A stretch of 64,000 nt of DNA from an uncultured Paracoccaceae bacterium (lineage in GTDB: Bacteria > Pseudomonadota > Alphaproteobacteria > Rhodobacterales > Rhodobacteraceae), in contig CANLDA010000005.1 of assembly GCA_947489325.1 (NCBI GenBank), positions 62,001 to 126,000 on the forward strand, read 5' to 3'. The translations under genes were made by a program, and so were the position numbers. Shown here piece by piece: positions 16,763-25,815 of this stretch. Below the pieces are notes generated by a model. It was not told where the DNA came from and did no database searches. It worked only from the letters and a program-made list of their open reading frames with translations. Positions within the stretch are counted from its first letter, which is position 1. Each line of letters opens with the position of its first letter.

Positions 16763-16848
16763 GACAATTTGGCGGGCGGATCTTCTATTCCATTGACATG
16801 ATGAAGTTGCTAAGCCCGCCGGGACCACCCGTGTGAGGACGAGCCACA

Positions 16849-18459
16849 ATGACAAGCCAGCCAGTGATCAAGCTGCACAATTCAAAGACCCGCAAGAAAG
16901 AGGTGTTTGAACCGATTGATGCAAACAATGTGCGCATGTATGTCTGCGGGCCGACAGTCTATGACCGCGCCCATTTGGGCAATGCGCGCCCCGTTGTGGT
17001 GTTTGATGTGTTGAACCGGCTGCTGCGTCACGTTTATGGCGATGATCACGTGCTCTATGTGCGTAATTTCACTGATGTGGATGACAAAATCAACGCCACT
17101 GCGCAGCAACGCAAAGAGGCCGGGGCGACAGGTACACTTGAGGAACTGGTGCATGAGCGCACCGAGGAAACCATTGATTGGTATCTCAAGGACATGGGCG
17201 CATTGGGCGCTTGCGAGCCGGACCACATGCCGCGTGCCACGCAATATATCCCGCCCATGATTGCCATGATCGAGGATTTGATCGCCAAAGGGCATGCCTA
17301 TGCCGCTGAAGGTCATGTGCTGTTCGCGGTCGAAAGCTACAAGAATTACGGCGCACTGTCAGGGCGGTCCGTGGACGACATGATCGCAGGCGCACGGGTC
17401 GAGGTTGCACCCTATAAACGCAACCCCATGGATTTTGTGCTGTGGAAACCGTCTACCGATGATCTGCCCGGCTGGGACAGCCCATGGGGCCGTGGTCGCC
17501 CCGGCTGGCACATTGAATGTTCGGCGATGTCTTATGAATTGCTGGGGGCGAGTTTTGACATTCACGGCGGCGGCAATGACCTGCAATTCCCGCACCATGA
17601 AAACGAAATCGCCCAAAGTTGCTGCGCCCACCCCGAAGGTGATTTTGCCAAAGTCTGGCTGCACAATGAGATGTTGCAGGTCGAGGGTAAGAAGATGTCC
17701 AAGAGCCTTGGCAATTTCTTCACCGTGCGGGACCTGCTGGACCAAGGCGTGCCGGGCGAGGTGATCCGGTTTGTTCTGCTATCCACGCATTACCGCAAGC
17801 CGATGGATTGGACGGCTAAGAAGGCGGAAGAGGCTGAATCGACGTTACGTAAGTGGCGAGCAGCTACAAGGAACTGCACCCCTACACCTGAAATCGACAA
17901 CGTACGTATTGAGCCTCTTGAACGAGAGTTGTGTAACGATCTGAATACAGCAGGAGCACTTAACGTTTTACATGCGTACTATAATTCAAAAATGTATGAC
18001 GCTTTGTTGGTAGGTGCGAGATTTCTGGGCCTGCTGACAAATGAGCTTGATGATTGGGAGACGGAAAACGAATATCCAGATTATTTGGTTTCTCTAATTG
18101 AAGACGTGCTTAAAAGTAGAACTAAGGCACGAGCAGATAAAAATTGGACTAAAGCCGATTTAGTTAGAGATGGTCTTAAAGCAGCTGGAATTCGTGTTGA
18201 AGACGGTCCCGAAGGAACAGTATGGTCTGTGGTGAAGGATGAAATTGATGCTTTGCCATATTTTAATGCCGTAAGACGTGCGAGCTTCTTAAGCGACCCC
18301 GAAAGGTTGAGTGAGGAAATTCAGAAGGCTGAAGATGCAGGGATTGTATTTTCTGACCTACACCAAATCGATGTTTCACCTGCCTGGCGGGGAAAACCTA
18401 ATGTTCGCCACATCGAAAAAACTCTATCCCAAACACTTAAAAGTATTGGAGAAAGTTAA
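16849..18459 (+). CDS. cysS: Cysteinyl-tRNA synthetase, with atypical C-terminal third
   Basis: Charges tRNA-Cys. 536 residues, longer than the usual 460-500. Class I signatures are HLGN (42-45) and KMSKS (282-286); zinc-site residues Cys33, and WHIECSAM and HHENEIAQS further on, are present. From about residue 327 the DNA changes from G+C-rich to about 42% G+C, although the protein still reads as a CysRS anticodon-binding region ([25 protein letters not shown]...GPEGTVW). After that typical end come about 70 extra residues without a recognisable domain. The enzyme is probably functional. The pattern suggests recombination replaced its 3' end. Its stop overlaps a 33-residue micro-ORF that overlaps cimA. 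Confidence 0.93.
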   Translation: MTSQPVIKLHNSKTRKKEVFEPIDANNVRMYVCGPTVYDRAHLGNARPVVVFDVLNRLLRHVYGDDHVLYVRNFTDVDDKINATAQQRKEAGATGTLEELVHERTEETIDWYLKDMGALGACEPDHMPRATQYIPPMIAMIEDLIAKGHAYAAEGHVLFAVESYKNYGALSGRSVDDMIAGARVEVAPYKRNPMDFVLWKPSTDDLPGWDSPWGRGRPGWHIECSAMSYELLGASFDIHGGGNDLQFPHHENEIAQSCCAHPEGDFAKVWLHNEMLQVEGKKMSKSLGNFFTVRDLLDQGVPGEVIRFVLLSTHYRKPMDWTAKKAEEAESTLRKWRAATRNCTPTPEIDNVRIEPLERELCNDLNTAGALNVLHAYYNSKMYDALLVGARFLGLLTNELDDWETENEYPDYLVSLIEDVLKSRTKARADKNWTKADLVRDGLKAAGIRVEDGPEGTVWSVVKDEIDALPYFNAVRRASFLSDPERLSEEIQKAEDAGIVFSDLHQIDVSPAWRGKPNVRHIEKTLSQTLKSIGES

Positions 18460-18505
18460 TGAGCCTTCTCACAATACAGAGTATCTCCAGACTACATATA
18501 GGGGC
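17830..18505. other. Low-G+C, atypical-codon segment spanning the cysS 3' end
   Basis: A hand count gives 251 G+C in 600 bases (about 42%) for 17881-18480, while flanking coding sequence is close to 60%. Codons such as AGA, ATA, TTA and CTA, rare in neighbouring genes, appear. The left edge lies inside cysS near 17830 and the right edge in the short interval before cimA. No transposase, integrase or terminal repeat is seen. Confidence 0.7.
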
Positions 18506-18560
18506 GGTCGGGGGCTGGCCGTGCCGCACGCGCCACGGCTTTGAGTGGGGCAAATCATGA
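18459..18560 (+). CDS. 33-residue micro-ORF coupling cysS to cimA
   Basis: ATG at 18459 overlaps the cysS stop (TAATG), and its TGA at 18558 overlaps the cimA start (ATGA). GGAG lies about 10 nt before the ATG. It begins [15 protein letters not shown]. It has no recognisable domain. Its role, if any, may be to carry ribosomes from cysS to cimA; a chance frame is quite possible. Confidence 0.3.
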   Translation: MSLLTIQSISRLHIGAVGGWPCRTRHGFEWGKS

Positions 18561-20179
18561 CCAAAGAACGCCTATATCTTTATGACACCACGTTGCGTGA
18601 CGGCCAACAAACGCAGGGCGTGCAGTTTTCCACAGCGGAAAAGCACCTGATTGCGGGCGCGCTTGATGCGTTAGGTGTGGATTATATCGAAGGTGGTTGG
18701 CCCGGCGCGAACCCAACTGACAGCGAATTCTTTGACAACCGCCCACAGACCCGCGCGACATTCGCAGCCTTTGGAATGACCAAACGTTCAGGCATGTCTG
18801 CCGAAAATGATGACGTGCTGGCACAGGTCGTCAATGCGGGCACGGATGCTGTGTGTCTGGTGGGTAAAACCCATGATTTTCACGTGAAAACCGCGCTGAA
18901 TATCACGCTGGACGAAAATATAGAAAATATAATAAAAACAATCACCTATATTTCAAAGTTAAACCGGGAAATCTTATTTGATGCCGAGCATTTCTTTGAT
19001 GGGTACAAGGCCAATCCAGATTATGCGATCCAAACCATCCGCGCGGCCTATGACGCGGGGGCGCGCTGGATTGTTTTGTGTGACACCAACGGCGGCGCTC
19101 TGCCGCATGAGGTGTTCGAGGCCACCAAGGCCGTCATCAATGCGGGCATTCCGGGCACCCATTTGGGCATACACACCCATAATGATTGCGAACAGGCCGT
19201 GGCCAATTCTTTGGCAGCAGTGGATGCGGGCGCGCGCCAGATTCAGGGCACGTTGAACGGGCTGGGCGAACGCTGTGGCAACGCCAATCTGACCACGCTG
19301 ATCCCGATGTTGATGCTGAAGGAACCCTACAAAAGCCGCTATGAAACCGGTGTTAGCCTTGAGGCCCTTTCTGGGTTGACGATGGCCAGCCGTCAGTTGG
19401 ACGAAATTCTGAACCGTGTTCCGATGAAGCAGGCGGCCTTTGTCGGGGCCAGCGCCTTTGCGCATAAGGCCGGGCTGCATGCCAGCGCGATCCTGAAGGA
19501 TCCCACGACATATGAACATATTGACCCGGAACTGGTGGGCAATGCGCGCATCATTCCGATGTCAAATCAGGCGGGGCAGTCCAACCTGCGCAGCCGCCTT
19601 TCGGACGCCGGGATTGCCGTGGAAAAGGGCGATCCGGCCTTGGCGCGCATTCTGGACCGCATCAAGGTACGTGAGGCCGAAGGGTATTCCTATGACGCAG
19701 CACAGGCCAGTTTTGAGCTGTTGGCGCGGGAAGAGCTGGGCCAGTTGCCCACGTTCTTTGAGATCAAGCGCTATAAAGTCACGGTGGAACGCCGCAAGAA
19801 CAAACGCAATAAAATGGTTAGCCTATCAGAGGCGGTGGTCGTCGTGAAAATCGGCGATCAGAAAAAGCTGTCGGTCAGTGAATCCATGGACAAAGCCGGA
19901 AGTGATCGTGGCCCAGTGAACGCATTGGCCAAGGCTTTGGGCAAGGATCTGGGGCCGTATCAGGATTACATTGATGATCTGCGCCTTGTGGATTTCAAGG
20001 TGCGCATCACCCAGGGCGGCACCGAGGCCGTCACGCGCGTTATTATTGACAGCGAAGACGGGCAGGGTCGGCGGTGGTCCACGGTTGGGGTGTCCGCCAA
20101 CATCGTGGATGCATCATTCGAGGCCTTGCTGGATTCGATCAACTGGAAGTTGGTGCGCGACGGCGCGCGGGCTGTCTGA
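18557..20179 (+). CDS. cimA: (R)-citramalate synthase
   Basis: Condenses pyruvate and acetyl-CoA to citramalate in the threonine-independent route to isoleucine. 540 residues from ATG 18557 (MTKERLYLYDTTLRDGQQTQG). The DTTLRDG catalytic motif, HTHND metal motif, GLGERCGNANL and a C-terminal LeuA-type regulatory domain (residues about 400-540) are present. It is distinguished from isopropylmalate and homocitrate synthases by its CimA-like length and N-terminus. About 60 bp around 18901-18960 are very A+T-rich (16 G+C of 60) and encode ENIENIIKTITYISKLN. It lies in an operon with cysS and the phytoene-synthase-like gene. Confidence 0.92.
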   Translation: MTKERLYLYDTTLRDGQQTQGVQFSTAEKHLIAGALDALGVDYIEGGWPGANPTDSEFFDNRPQTRATFAAFGMTKRSGMSAENDDVLAQVVNAGTDAVCLVGKTHDFHVKTALNITLDENIENIIKTITYISKLNREILFDAEHFFDGYKANPDYAIQTIRAAYDAGARWIVLCDTNGGALPHEVFEATKAVINAGIPGTHLGIHTHNDCEQAVANSLAAVDAGARQIQGTLNGLGERCGNANLTTLIPMLMLKEPYKSRYETGVSLEALSGLTMASRQLDEILNRVPMKQAAFVGASAFAHKAGLHASAILKDPTTYEHIDPELVGNARIIPMSNQAGQSNLRSRLSDAGIAVEKGDPALARILDRIKVREAEGYSYDAAQASFELLAREELGQLPTFFEIKRYKVTVERRKNKRNKMVSLSEAVVVVKIGDQKKLSVSESMDKAGSDRGPVNALAKALGKDLGPYQDYIDDLRLVDFKVRITQGGTEAVTRVIIDSEDGQGRRWSTVGVSANIVDASFEALLDSINWKLVRDGARAV

Positions 20180-20182
20180 GAC

Positions 20183-20953
20183 ATGAACCAAGACATCACC
20201 GCCTGCGCTGCTTTGGTTGAACGCGCTGACCCACACCGTTTTCGCGCAACCATGGCCGCGCCTGTGGCGGCGCGTTCCGTGTTGTTTCCGATCTATGCCT
20301 TTAACGTCGAAGTCGCGCGGGCACCTTGGGTGACACAAGAACCGATGATCGCTGAAATGCGCCTGCAATGGTGGCGCGATGCCCTGGAAGAAATCGCTAA
20401 CGGGGCTGAAGTGCGCCGCCACGAGGTGGTCACGCCTCTGGCGCAGGTACTGCGTGCGGACCATGCGCAAGCCCTTGATGCCTTGGTCGCAGCACGGCGT
20501 TGGGATATTTATAAAGACCCGTTTGAGGACGCTGCACACTTTGAGGATTACCTGACCCAAACCGCCGGCACATTGCTGTGGGTGGCTGCTGATGCGCTGG
20601 GTACTGCGGACCGCGCGGTGGTTCAGGATGCAGGGTACGCCTTGGGCGTCGCTAACTGGCTGCGTGCGATTCCGGCTCTTGAGGCTCAGCAACGCGTGCC
20701 TTTGGTGGATGGCCGCGCTGAGGCGATACAATTTCTGGCAACAAATGCCCTTGCCCGACTGAAAAATGCCCGCAATCAACGCTATAAAATTTCTGTCGCC
20801 GCCTCTGCCGCGATGTTTGCCGTGTGGGAGGCCGCGCCTATCTTGAAACAAGCCATGTCCGAGCCGCGCCGCGTGGCAGATGGTGCGCTTGGAACAAGCG
20901 ATGCGCGATCGCATCTGACGTTGATGTGGCGATCCTCAACTGGGCGTTGGTGA
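20183..20953 (+). CDS. Squalene/phytoene synthase family protein
   Basis: 256 residues, 3 nt downstream of cimA, so co-transcribed. It has the all-alpha isoprenoid synthase fold: RFRATMAAPVAARSVLFPIYAFNVEVARAPW, EMRLQWWRDALEEI, and a central helix bundle. The DxxxD prenyl-diphosphate motifs of true phytoene synthases are not clear. It resembles the proteobacterial relatives of NDUFAF6, a complex I assembly factor, so carotenoid synthesis should not be assumed. Confidence 0.78.
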   Translation: MNQDITACAALVERADPHRFRATMAAPVAARSVLFPIYAFNVEVARAPWVTQEPMIAEMRLQWWRDALEEIANGAEVRRHEVVTPLAQVLRADHAQALDALVAARRWDIYKDPFEDAAHFEDYLTQTAGTLLWVAADALGTADRAVVQDAGYALGVANWLRAIPALEAQQRVPLVDGRAEAIQFLATNALARLKNARNQRYKISVAASAAMFAVWEAAPILKQAMSEPRRVADGALGTSDARSHLTLMWRSSTGRW

Positions 20954-20960
20954 TCTTAGG

Positions 20961-22175
20961 TCAAATAACCTGATCTTTCGGCCTGAACATCAACCAAATG
21001 AGGGCTGCACCGGCCAGCATCAGGAACGGGGCCATGGCAAGGTTAACGGCGGCCCAACCCGCCTGTGGCGTGCCGCCGGAACAATTCATCAACCCGCCTG
21101 ATGACAGCGAAGCCAGCGTCACGCCGCCAAAAACGATCAAATCGTTCATGCCTTGAACGCGACCACGTTCATGCGTCTCGTGCGATCCTGCAAGCATCGT
21201 GGTTGCACCGATAAAGCCAAAATTCCAGCCAAGTCCCAACAGGATGAGGGCCACATAGAAATTGCCCAACTCGACACCTTGCATGGCCACACCCCCGGCG
21301 GCGGCCAGGATAATCAGGCCAGTGGCGATGATTTTCTCCACCCCAAATCGTGCGATTAAATGGCCTGTGAAAAAAGACGGAGCAAACATCGCCAAAACGT
21401 GACCTGTCACTACATCGGCAGCATTGCCTTCGGTAAAGCCACAGCCAACCACGGCGAGTGGTGTGGATGTCATCGTCAGGTTCATCAACGCATAACTGAC
21501 TGTGCCACAGATGATGGCCACGGCGATGCGCGGGGTTCTCAACAGCTCCCACCGTGATCGCCCGGCTGAGGGCGCATCGGTACTGTCCCGTTGGATCGAC
21601 GGTTTCAGGAACAAAAATAAGGTGGCGCCGATCAAATTAATCACAACAATCGCGAGATAAGTCCCAAGAAATGGCACAACCATCATATCAGAGGTCACTT
21701 TGACAAGTTGTGGCCCGATGATTGCAGCTGCAAGCCCGCCTGCCATCACATAAGAAATCGCTTTTGGGCGAAATTCATCAGAGGCGCTGTCAGCGGCGGC
21801 AAAGCGGTAAAAGCCATGTGCGCTCATATAGATACCAGTCAAGAAACTGGCGCCAAGGAACATGGCAAAGCTTGATTGCATCAAGGCATAGGCGCCAACA
21901 ATACCGCCCAATGCACCGCAGGCAGCCCCAAGCATAAAACCCACACGGCGGCCATATTTCTGCATGATTGCGGCCATTGGGGTGGCCGAAAACATCGATG
22001 CCAAAACGATCATTGTGATCGGAAGCGTGGCAAAACAGGCATTGGATGCAAGTGATTGACCCGCCAATCCGCCAATGGTGAATACCATCGGCATTTGTGC
22101 CCCAATCAGGGCTTGGGCCAGAACAAGAATAAATACTGTACGCCGGGCGCGGGCGTCATCAATCACTTGGGTCAT
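20961..22175 (-). CDS. Major facilitator superfamily transporter
   Basis: 404 residues from ATG 22175 (MTQVIDDARARR), with about 12 hydrophobic segments, the first beginning TVFILVLAQALIGAQ. The loop after TM2 (MQKYGRRVGFMLG) matches the MFS G-x-x-x-D/G-R-x-G-R signature loosely. The substrate is unknown. Convergent with the phytoene-synthase-like gene, only 7 nt apart. Confidence 0.85.
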   Translation of the reverse strand: MTQVIDDARARRTVFILVLAQALIGAQMPMVFTIGGLAGQSLASNACFATLPITMIVLASMFSATPMAAIMQKYGRRVGFMLGAACGALGGIVGAYALMQSSFAMFLGASFLTGIYMSAHGFYRFAAADSASDEFRPKAISYVMAGGLAAAIIGPQLVKVTSDMMVVPFLGTYLAIVVINLIGATLFLFLKPSIQRDSTDAPSAGRSRWELLRTPRIAVAIICGTVSYALMNLTMTSTPLAVVGCGFTEGNAADVVTGHVLAMFAPSFFTGHLIARFGVEKIIATGLIILAAAGGVAMQGVELGNFYVALILLGLGWNFGFIGATTMLAGSHETHERGRVQGMNDLIVFGGVTLASLSSGGLMNCSGGTPQAGWAAVNLAMAPFLMLAGAALIWLMFRPKDQVI

Positions 22176-22238
22176 GGGCAAATGGCTAGACCTGTTTACG
22201 TGTAATGGAAAGACTTGATAGCCACTTTTGCCGTATCG

Positions 22239-23213
22239 TCACGTCACGTTTTCAGAGATCATTGAAATCATTTCAAACATGATGGATGACGCCACCAGCG
22301 AGGTGATGTTATTTGGCGTGTCTTTGGTGGGCATCAGACACACCACATCGCCGCCAACAATGTTCATGCCCCGCACCGCGCGCAGCAGTTCCACGGCCTC
22401 ATCAATGTCAAAACCTTTGACACCGGGTTCAATGTTGGACACGGCGGGCGCAATGGTGGGATCAAGGCAATCCAAATCAAAAGTGATATAAACGGGGCGT
22501 CCATCCAGAACCTCTTTGATCTGGGAGATGACGTCGGCAGCGCCGCGTTTGCGGTAATCAGCCATGGTCACAACATTATAGCCGTAATCATAAGACGGTT
22601 GCAGCCAATCTAATGTGCGCGGATGTCCCCGCAGACCGATTTGCATGGATGTCTTGGGGTCAACCTTGCCTTGATCCGCCAGATAGGCCCCCCAATGCGC
22701 CGCGGATTTTTTGGCACCAAGAAAGTGATCCACCTTGGTAAACACATCCGTGTGGGCATCCAGATGCAGGAACGACACGGGCTCACCTCCGGTCAGATTG
22801 CCACATCCCAACGCCTGAACGATGCCGCCAGTGATCGAATGATCCCCGCCGATGGACACAGGCCGCGCACCTGCTGCATCGATGGTTTTGTAAAAATCGG
22901 TGATGTCTTGAATAGAGGCCTCATTGTCATTGGCGCGGGGCAGGGGCACGTCACCCACATCCACGATATTGGCGCTGGCCCATGGATCAATGCGAAACGC
23001 ATCATGCACGCGCCGCTGCACCGCCGAGACATTGCGCACAGCGCGTGGGCCAAGGTGCTGATCACGTTCCGTCGTGCCGTTGCCTGTGGAATGGGGCACA
23101 CCTGCAAGGACAATGTCAGCGCCTTCCGCTGCCCCTTGGGGGCACCGAAACAGTGTGGGGATGCCCCACCAGTACAGGTTGTTCATCATGCTGTCGTCGT
23201 GTTCGCGCGCCAT
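22239..23213 (-). CDS. speB: Agmatinase/ureohydrolase family enzyme
   Basis: 324 residues. Binuclear manganese motifs are in order: GGDHS, DAHTD and FDLDCLDP. The family hydrolyses guanidino compounds to urea; agmatine, guanidinobutyrate and related substrates share this sequence type, so speB is a family label rather than a proven substrate. GTTERDQHLGPRAVR and NIEPGVKGFDIDEAVELLR are family-typical. No polyamine gene adjoins it. ATG at 23213; another ATG lies at codon 9 (MMNNLYWWGIP). Confidence 0.88.
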   Translation of the reverse strand: MAREHDDSMMNNLYWWGIPTLFRCPQGAAEGADIVLAGVPHSTGNGTTERDQHLGPRAVRNVSAVQRRVHDAFRIDPWASANIVDVGDVPLPRANDNEASIQDITDFYKTIDAAGARPVSIGGDHSITGGIVQALGCGNLTGGEPVSFLHLDAHTDVFTKVDHFLGAKKSAAHWGAYLADQGKVDPKTSMQIGLRGHPRTLDWLQPSYDYGYNVVTMADYRKRGAADVISQIKEVLDGRPVYITFDLDCLDPTIAPAVSNIEPGVKGFDIDEAVELLRAVRGMNIVGGDVVCLMPTKDTPNNITSLVASSIMFEMISMISENVT

Positions 23214-23331
23214 ATTGTGCTCTTTTCATTGTTCGTTTTGTGCAGCTTTGATCAGGAAACGGATTGACGCAATGAATTTTGATGATGCTACATAGGCTTT
23301 CTGTGGGATGAGGGCGGTGGACCAAAATATC

Positions 23332-23961
23332 ATGGTTGGACGAATTATCGAAACATCTGCCTGTGTGGCAGAGGGCGCTGTGTGGCTTGCGGCGCAGGAT
23401 GCGCGGTGGGCGCATGCGCTGTCATTGACCGGGCCCTTGCCGTTGCGCCGCAGACCTGACGGATTTGCCCAAGTGCTGAGTGCGATTGTCAGTCAACAAG
23501 TCAGCGTGGCGGCCGCCAATGCGATTTGGAACCGTTTGAAAGACGCCAAATTGACTGGGCCGCGTAAGATCATGTGGGCCAGTGATGATGAGTTGCGTGC
23601 CGCAGGAATGAGCCGTCAAAAAATTCGCTATGCACGTGCACTGGCTGAGGCCAAGGTTGATTTCAAAGGATTGCGCACAGCGCCAACGGATCAGGTGATC
23701 ACCACTCTGACAGAGATCAATGGCATTGGTGCCTGGACTGCGGAAATTTATGCGATGTTCAGCCTGGGACGCGCGGATGTGTTTGCGCCGGGGGATCTGG
23801 CCCTGCAAGAGGCGGCGCGTCTGTTGTTTGACTTGGATGCACGGCCCAAGGAGCGCGCTCTACGCAAAATGGCCGAGGAGTGGTCGCCGTGGCGATCGGT
23901 TGCGGCGCGCGCGCTTTGGGCCTACTACCGTGTCGCAAAGGACAGAGAAGGCATAAGATGA
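23332..23961 (+). CDS. alkA: DNA-3-methyladenine glycosylase II (AlkA-type HhH-GPD)
   Basis: Base-excision repair enzyme removing alkylated bases. 209 residues from ATG 23332 (MVGRIIETSACVAEG); an earlier ATG at 23308 is possible. The helix-hairpin-helix reads LTEINGIGAWTAEIYAM, and the catalytic Asp is in DVFAPGDLALQ. It starts a run of three genes linked by 4-nt overlaps: alkA, esterase, GNAT. Confidence 0.9.
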   Translation: MVGRIIETSACVAEGAVWLAAQDARWAHALSLTGPLPLRRRPDGFAQVLSAIVSQQVSVAAANAIWNRLKDAKLTGPRKIMWASDDELRAAGMSRQKIRYARALAEAKVDFKGLRTAPTDQVITTLTEINGIGAWTAEIYAMFSLGRADVFAPGDLALQEAARLLFDLDARPKERALRKMAEEWSPWRSVAARALWAYYRVAKDREGIR

Positions 23962-24623
23962 CACGGGTACTGAATACACAGCGTAAAGAGCCGATATCTG
24001 GCGAGCTGCGCTCTATTGTGATTTTCCTGCACGGCTATGGTGCAAATGGTCAGGATTTACTGGGGTTGGCGGATCCATTGTCCGAACATTTGCCGGATAC
24101 GCTGTTTTTGGCCCCTGACGCACCAGAAAGCTGTGCTGGCGCGCCGATGGGATATCAGTGGTTTCCAATCCCATGGATAGATGGATCGTCGGAAGAGGAA
24201 AGCATGCGTGGTATGCAGGCCGCCGTCGAGGATTTGAATGCTTTTCTAGACGGTGTGATGGTGGATGAGGATGTGCTGCCAGAGCAGGTCGTGCTGTTTG
24301 GCTTTTCCCAAGGCACCATGATGAGCCTGCATGTTGCACCACGGCGTGAGGACGAAATGGCGGGAATTGTCGCTTTTTCTGGCCGCCTGTTAGAACCGGA
24401 TCTGTTGAAAGATGAGGTGGTCTGTCGCCCTCCGATCCTGCTGGTGCATGGGGATGCAGATGATGTTGTGCCGGTACAATCGTTGCCCCAAGCCGCCGAA
24501 GCGCTGCAAGAGGCCGGGTTCAAGGATGTTTTTGCCCATATCATGAAAGGCACGGGTCACGGCATCGCCCCAGATGGGTTGAGCGTGGCACTGGCCTTTA
24601 TGCGCGACAAATTGGGGTTGTGA
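23958..24623 (+). CDS. Alpha/beta-hydrolase, phospholipase/carboxylesterase family
   Basis: 221 residues from ATG 23958, which overlaps the alkA stop (ATGA). The catalytic triad is visible: Ser in GFSQGTMMSL, Asp in VHGDADDVVP and His in GTGHGIAP; the oxyanion region is IFLHGYGANGQDL. Resembles small carboxylesterases such as YpfH. The substrate is unknown. Confidence 0.9.
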   Translation: MTRVLNTQRKEPISGELRSIVIFLHGYGANGQDLLGLADPLSEHLPDTLFLAPDAPESCAGAPMGYQWFPIPWIDGSSEEESMRGMQAAVEDLNAFLDGVMVDEDVLPEQVVLFGFSQGTMMSLHVAPRREDEMAGIVAFSGRLLEPDLLKDEVVCRPPILLVHGDADDVVPVQSLPQAAEALQEAGFKDVFAHIMKGTGHGIAPDGLSVALAFMRDKLGL

Positions 24624-25060
24624 CCTCACTGATACGTCGCGCTGACCTCTCAGATTTTTTGCCCCTAAGGGCCGCTTTTGTGGCGGCCTACAGGCAGTAT
24701 GTTGGGGTGATTGAGGGATTGCCTGACGTCAGTGGTGGTTTGGATGCTGATATACAGAACAATGATGTCTGGATATGTCTTGAAAACGACGTCGTCGCTG
24801 GCGGCATAGTGCTTGAGCATGATTCCGACGTCACACTGGTCGCAAATATTGCCGTTCATCCTGACTTTGGCGGACGCGGCTTCGGGCGATTGTTGATGGC
24901 ACAGGCTGAAATATGCGCACAGCAACGGGCCAGCCGTATTCTACGCCTAAGCACCCATGAAGATATGCACAAAAACGTTGATTACTATCAACAACTGGGG
25001 TGGCAGGTTTTGTCGCATGACCCACCGAAAATTGTAATGCAAAAAGACCTGAAGGTCTGA
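24620..25060 (+). CDS. GNAT family N-acetyltransferase
   Basis: 146 residues starting at GTG 24620, which overlaps the esterase stop (GTGA). The acetyl-CoA loop is HPDFGGRGFGRLLMAQA and the C-terminal motif B is DYYQQLGWQV. The substrate is unknown. Third gene of the coupled alkA unit. Confidence 0.88.
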   Translation: MTSLIRRADLSDFLPLRAAFVAAYRQYVGVIEGLPDVSGGLDADIQNNDVWICLENDVVAGGIVLEHDSDVTLVANIAVHPDFGGRGFGRLLMAQAEICAQQRASRILRLSTHEDMHKNVDYYQQLGWQVLSHDPPKIVMQKDLKV

Positions 25061-25167
25061 AAACCTCGCCATCAATCCGATTCAAAACACCCGGAGAACT
25101 GCGTAATTAGCGCATATATCAAGGGGGTTGCCAGATGGTAACCACGATATATAGTGTTGATAGAGCA

Positions 25168-25185
25168 GGGCGGGCTATCCCGCCC
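25168..25185. other. GC-rich hairpin upstream of the HNH gene
   Basis: GGGCGGG-CTAT-CCCGCCC, seven perfect pairs, 45 nt before the HNH start. No T-run follows. It could be a leader structure of the HNH gene or an imperfect terminator of the alkA unit. Confidence 0.45.
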
Positions 25186-25230
25186 GAATGCCAAACGATA
25201 ACGGGCAGTTGGGCGGAGGATGAGTCCCAG

Positions 25231-25815
25231 ATGGATAGCGATTTCAGAACAGAGTTTGTCAGAGAACCGAGCGGGCTGAAACAGCACCCGGCCTTGGTAC
25301 TAAATGCGGATTACAGACCGCTTTCCTATTACCCATTATCGTTGTGGCCCTGGCAAGAAGCTGTGAAAGCCGCGTTTCTGGACAGGGTGGATATTGTCGC
25401 GGAATATGACCATGTGGTCCGAAGCCCTTCGATCGAAATCAGAATACCTTCGGTTGTTGTTCTCAAAGACTATGTCAAACCTCAAAAGCGCGTGGCCTTC
25501 ACGCGCTTTAATTTATTTCTGAGGGATGAATTTTGTTGCCAGTATTGTGGCGCTCGTGGAGACTTGACGTTTGACCACGTTATTCCACGCGCAGCAGGTG
25601 GTATCACAAGTTGGCAAAATGTCGTTGCTGCGTGTAGCCCATGTAACCTCAAGAAAGGCTCCAAAAGCCTGCGGCAGGCACATATGCAATTACATAAGCC
25701 TCCGCGCCAACCCTGTGCCGAAGAATTGCGCAATAATGGGCGTAAGTTTCCTCCGAACTTTCTTCATGAAAGCTGGATGGATTTCCTTTATTGGGATGCT
25801 GAACTGGACGCTTGA
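25231..25815 (+). CDS. HNH endonuclease domain protein
   Basis: 194 residues from ATG 25231 (MDSDFRTEFVREPSG); an in-frame start at 25135 would add 32 poorly conserved-looking residues. The C-terminal half is a zinc-stabilised HNH domain: CCQYC, then DHVIPRAAGG, N and CSPCN. The N-terminal half (HPALVLNADYRPLSYYPLSLW) is shared by a family found widely in alphaproteobacteria as a single chromosomal gene, so this is probably a housekeeping nuclease rather than a mobile element. The function is unknown. Its 3' end overlaps the convergent DUF502 gene by 28 bp. Confidence 0.88.
   Translation: MDSDFRTEFVREPSGLKQHPALVLNADYRPLSYYPLSLWPWQEAVKAAFLDRVDIVAEYDHVVRSPSIEIRIPSVVVLKDYVKPQKRVAFTRFNLFLRDEFCCQYCGARGDLTFDHVIPRAAGGITSWQNVVAACSPCNLKKGSKSLRQAHMQLHKPPRQPCAEELRNNGRKFPPNFLHESWMDFLYWDAELDA

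Noticed and set aside
16771-16820. Classic transcription attenuator terminator before cysS
   Set aside because: The GC stem exists but has a 36-nt loop and no U-tract, so intrinsic termination is not supported.
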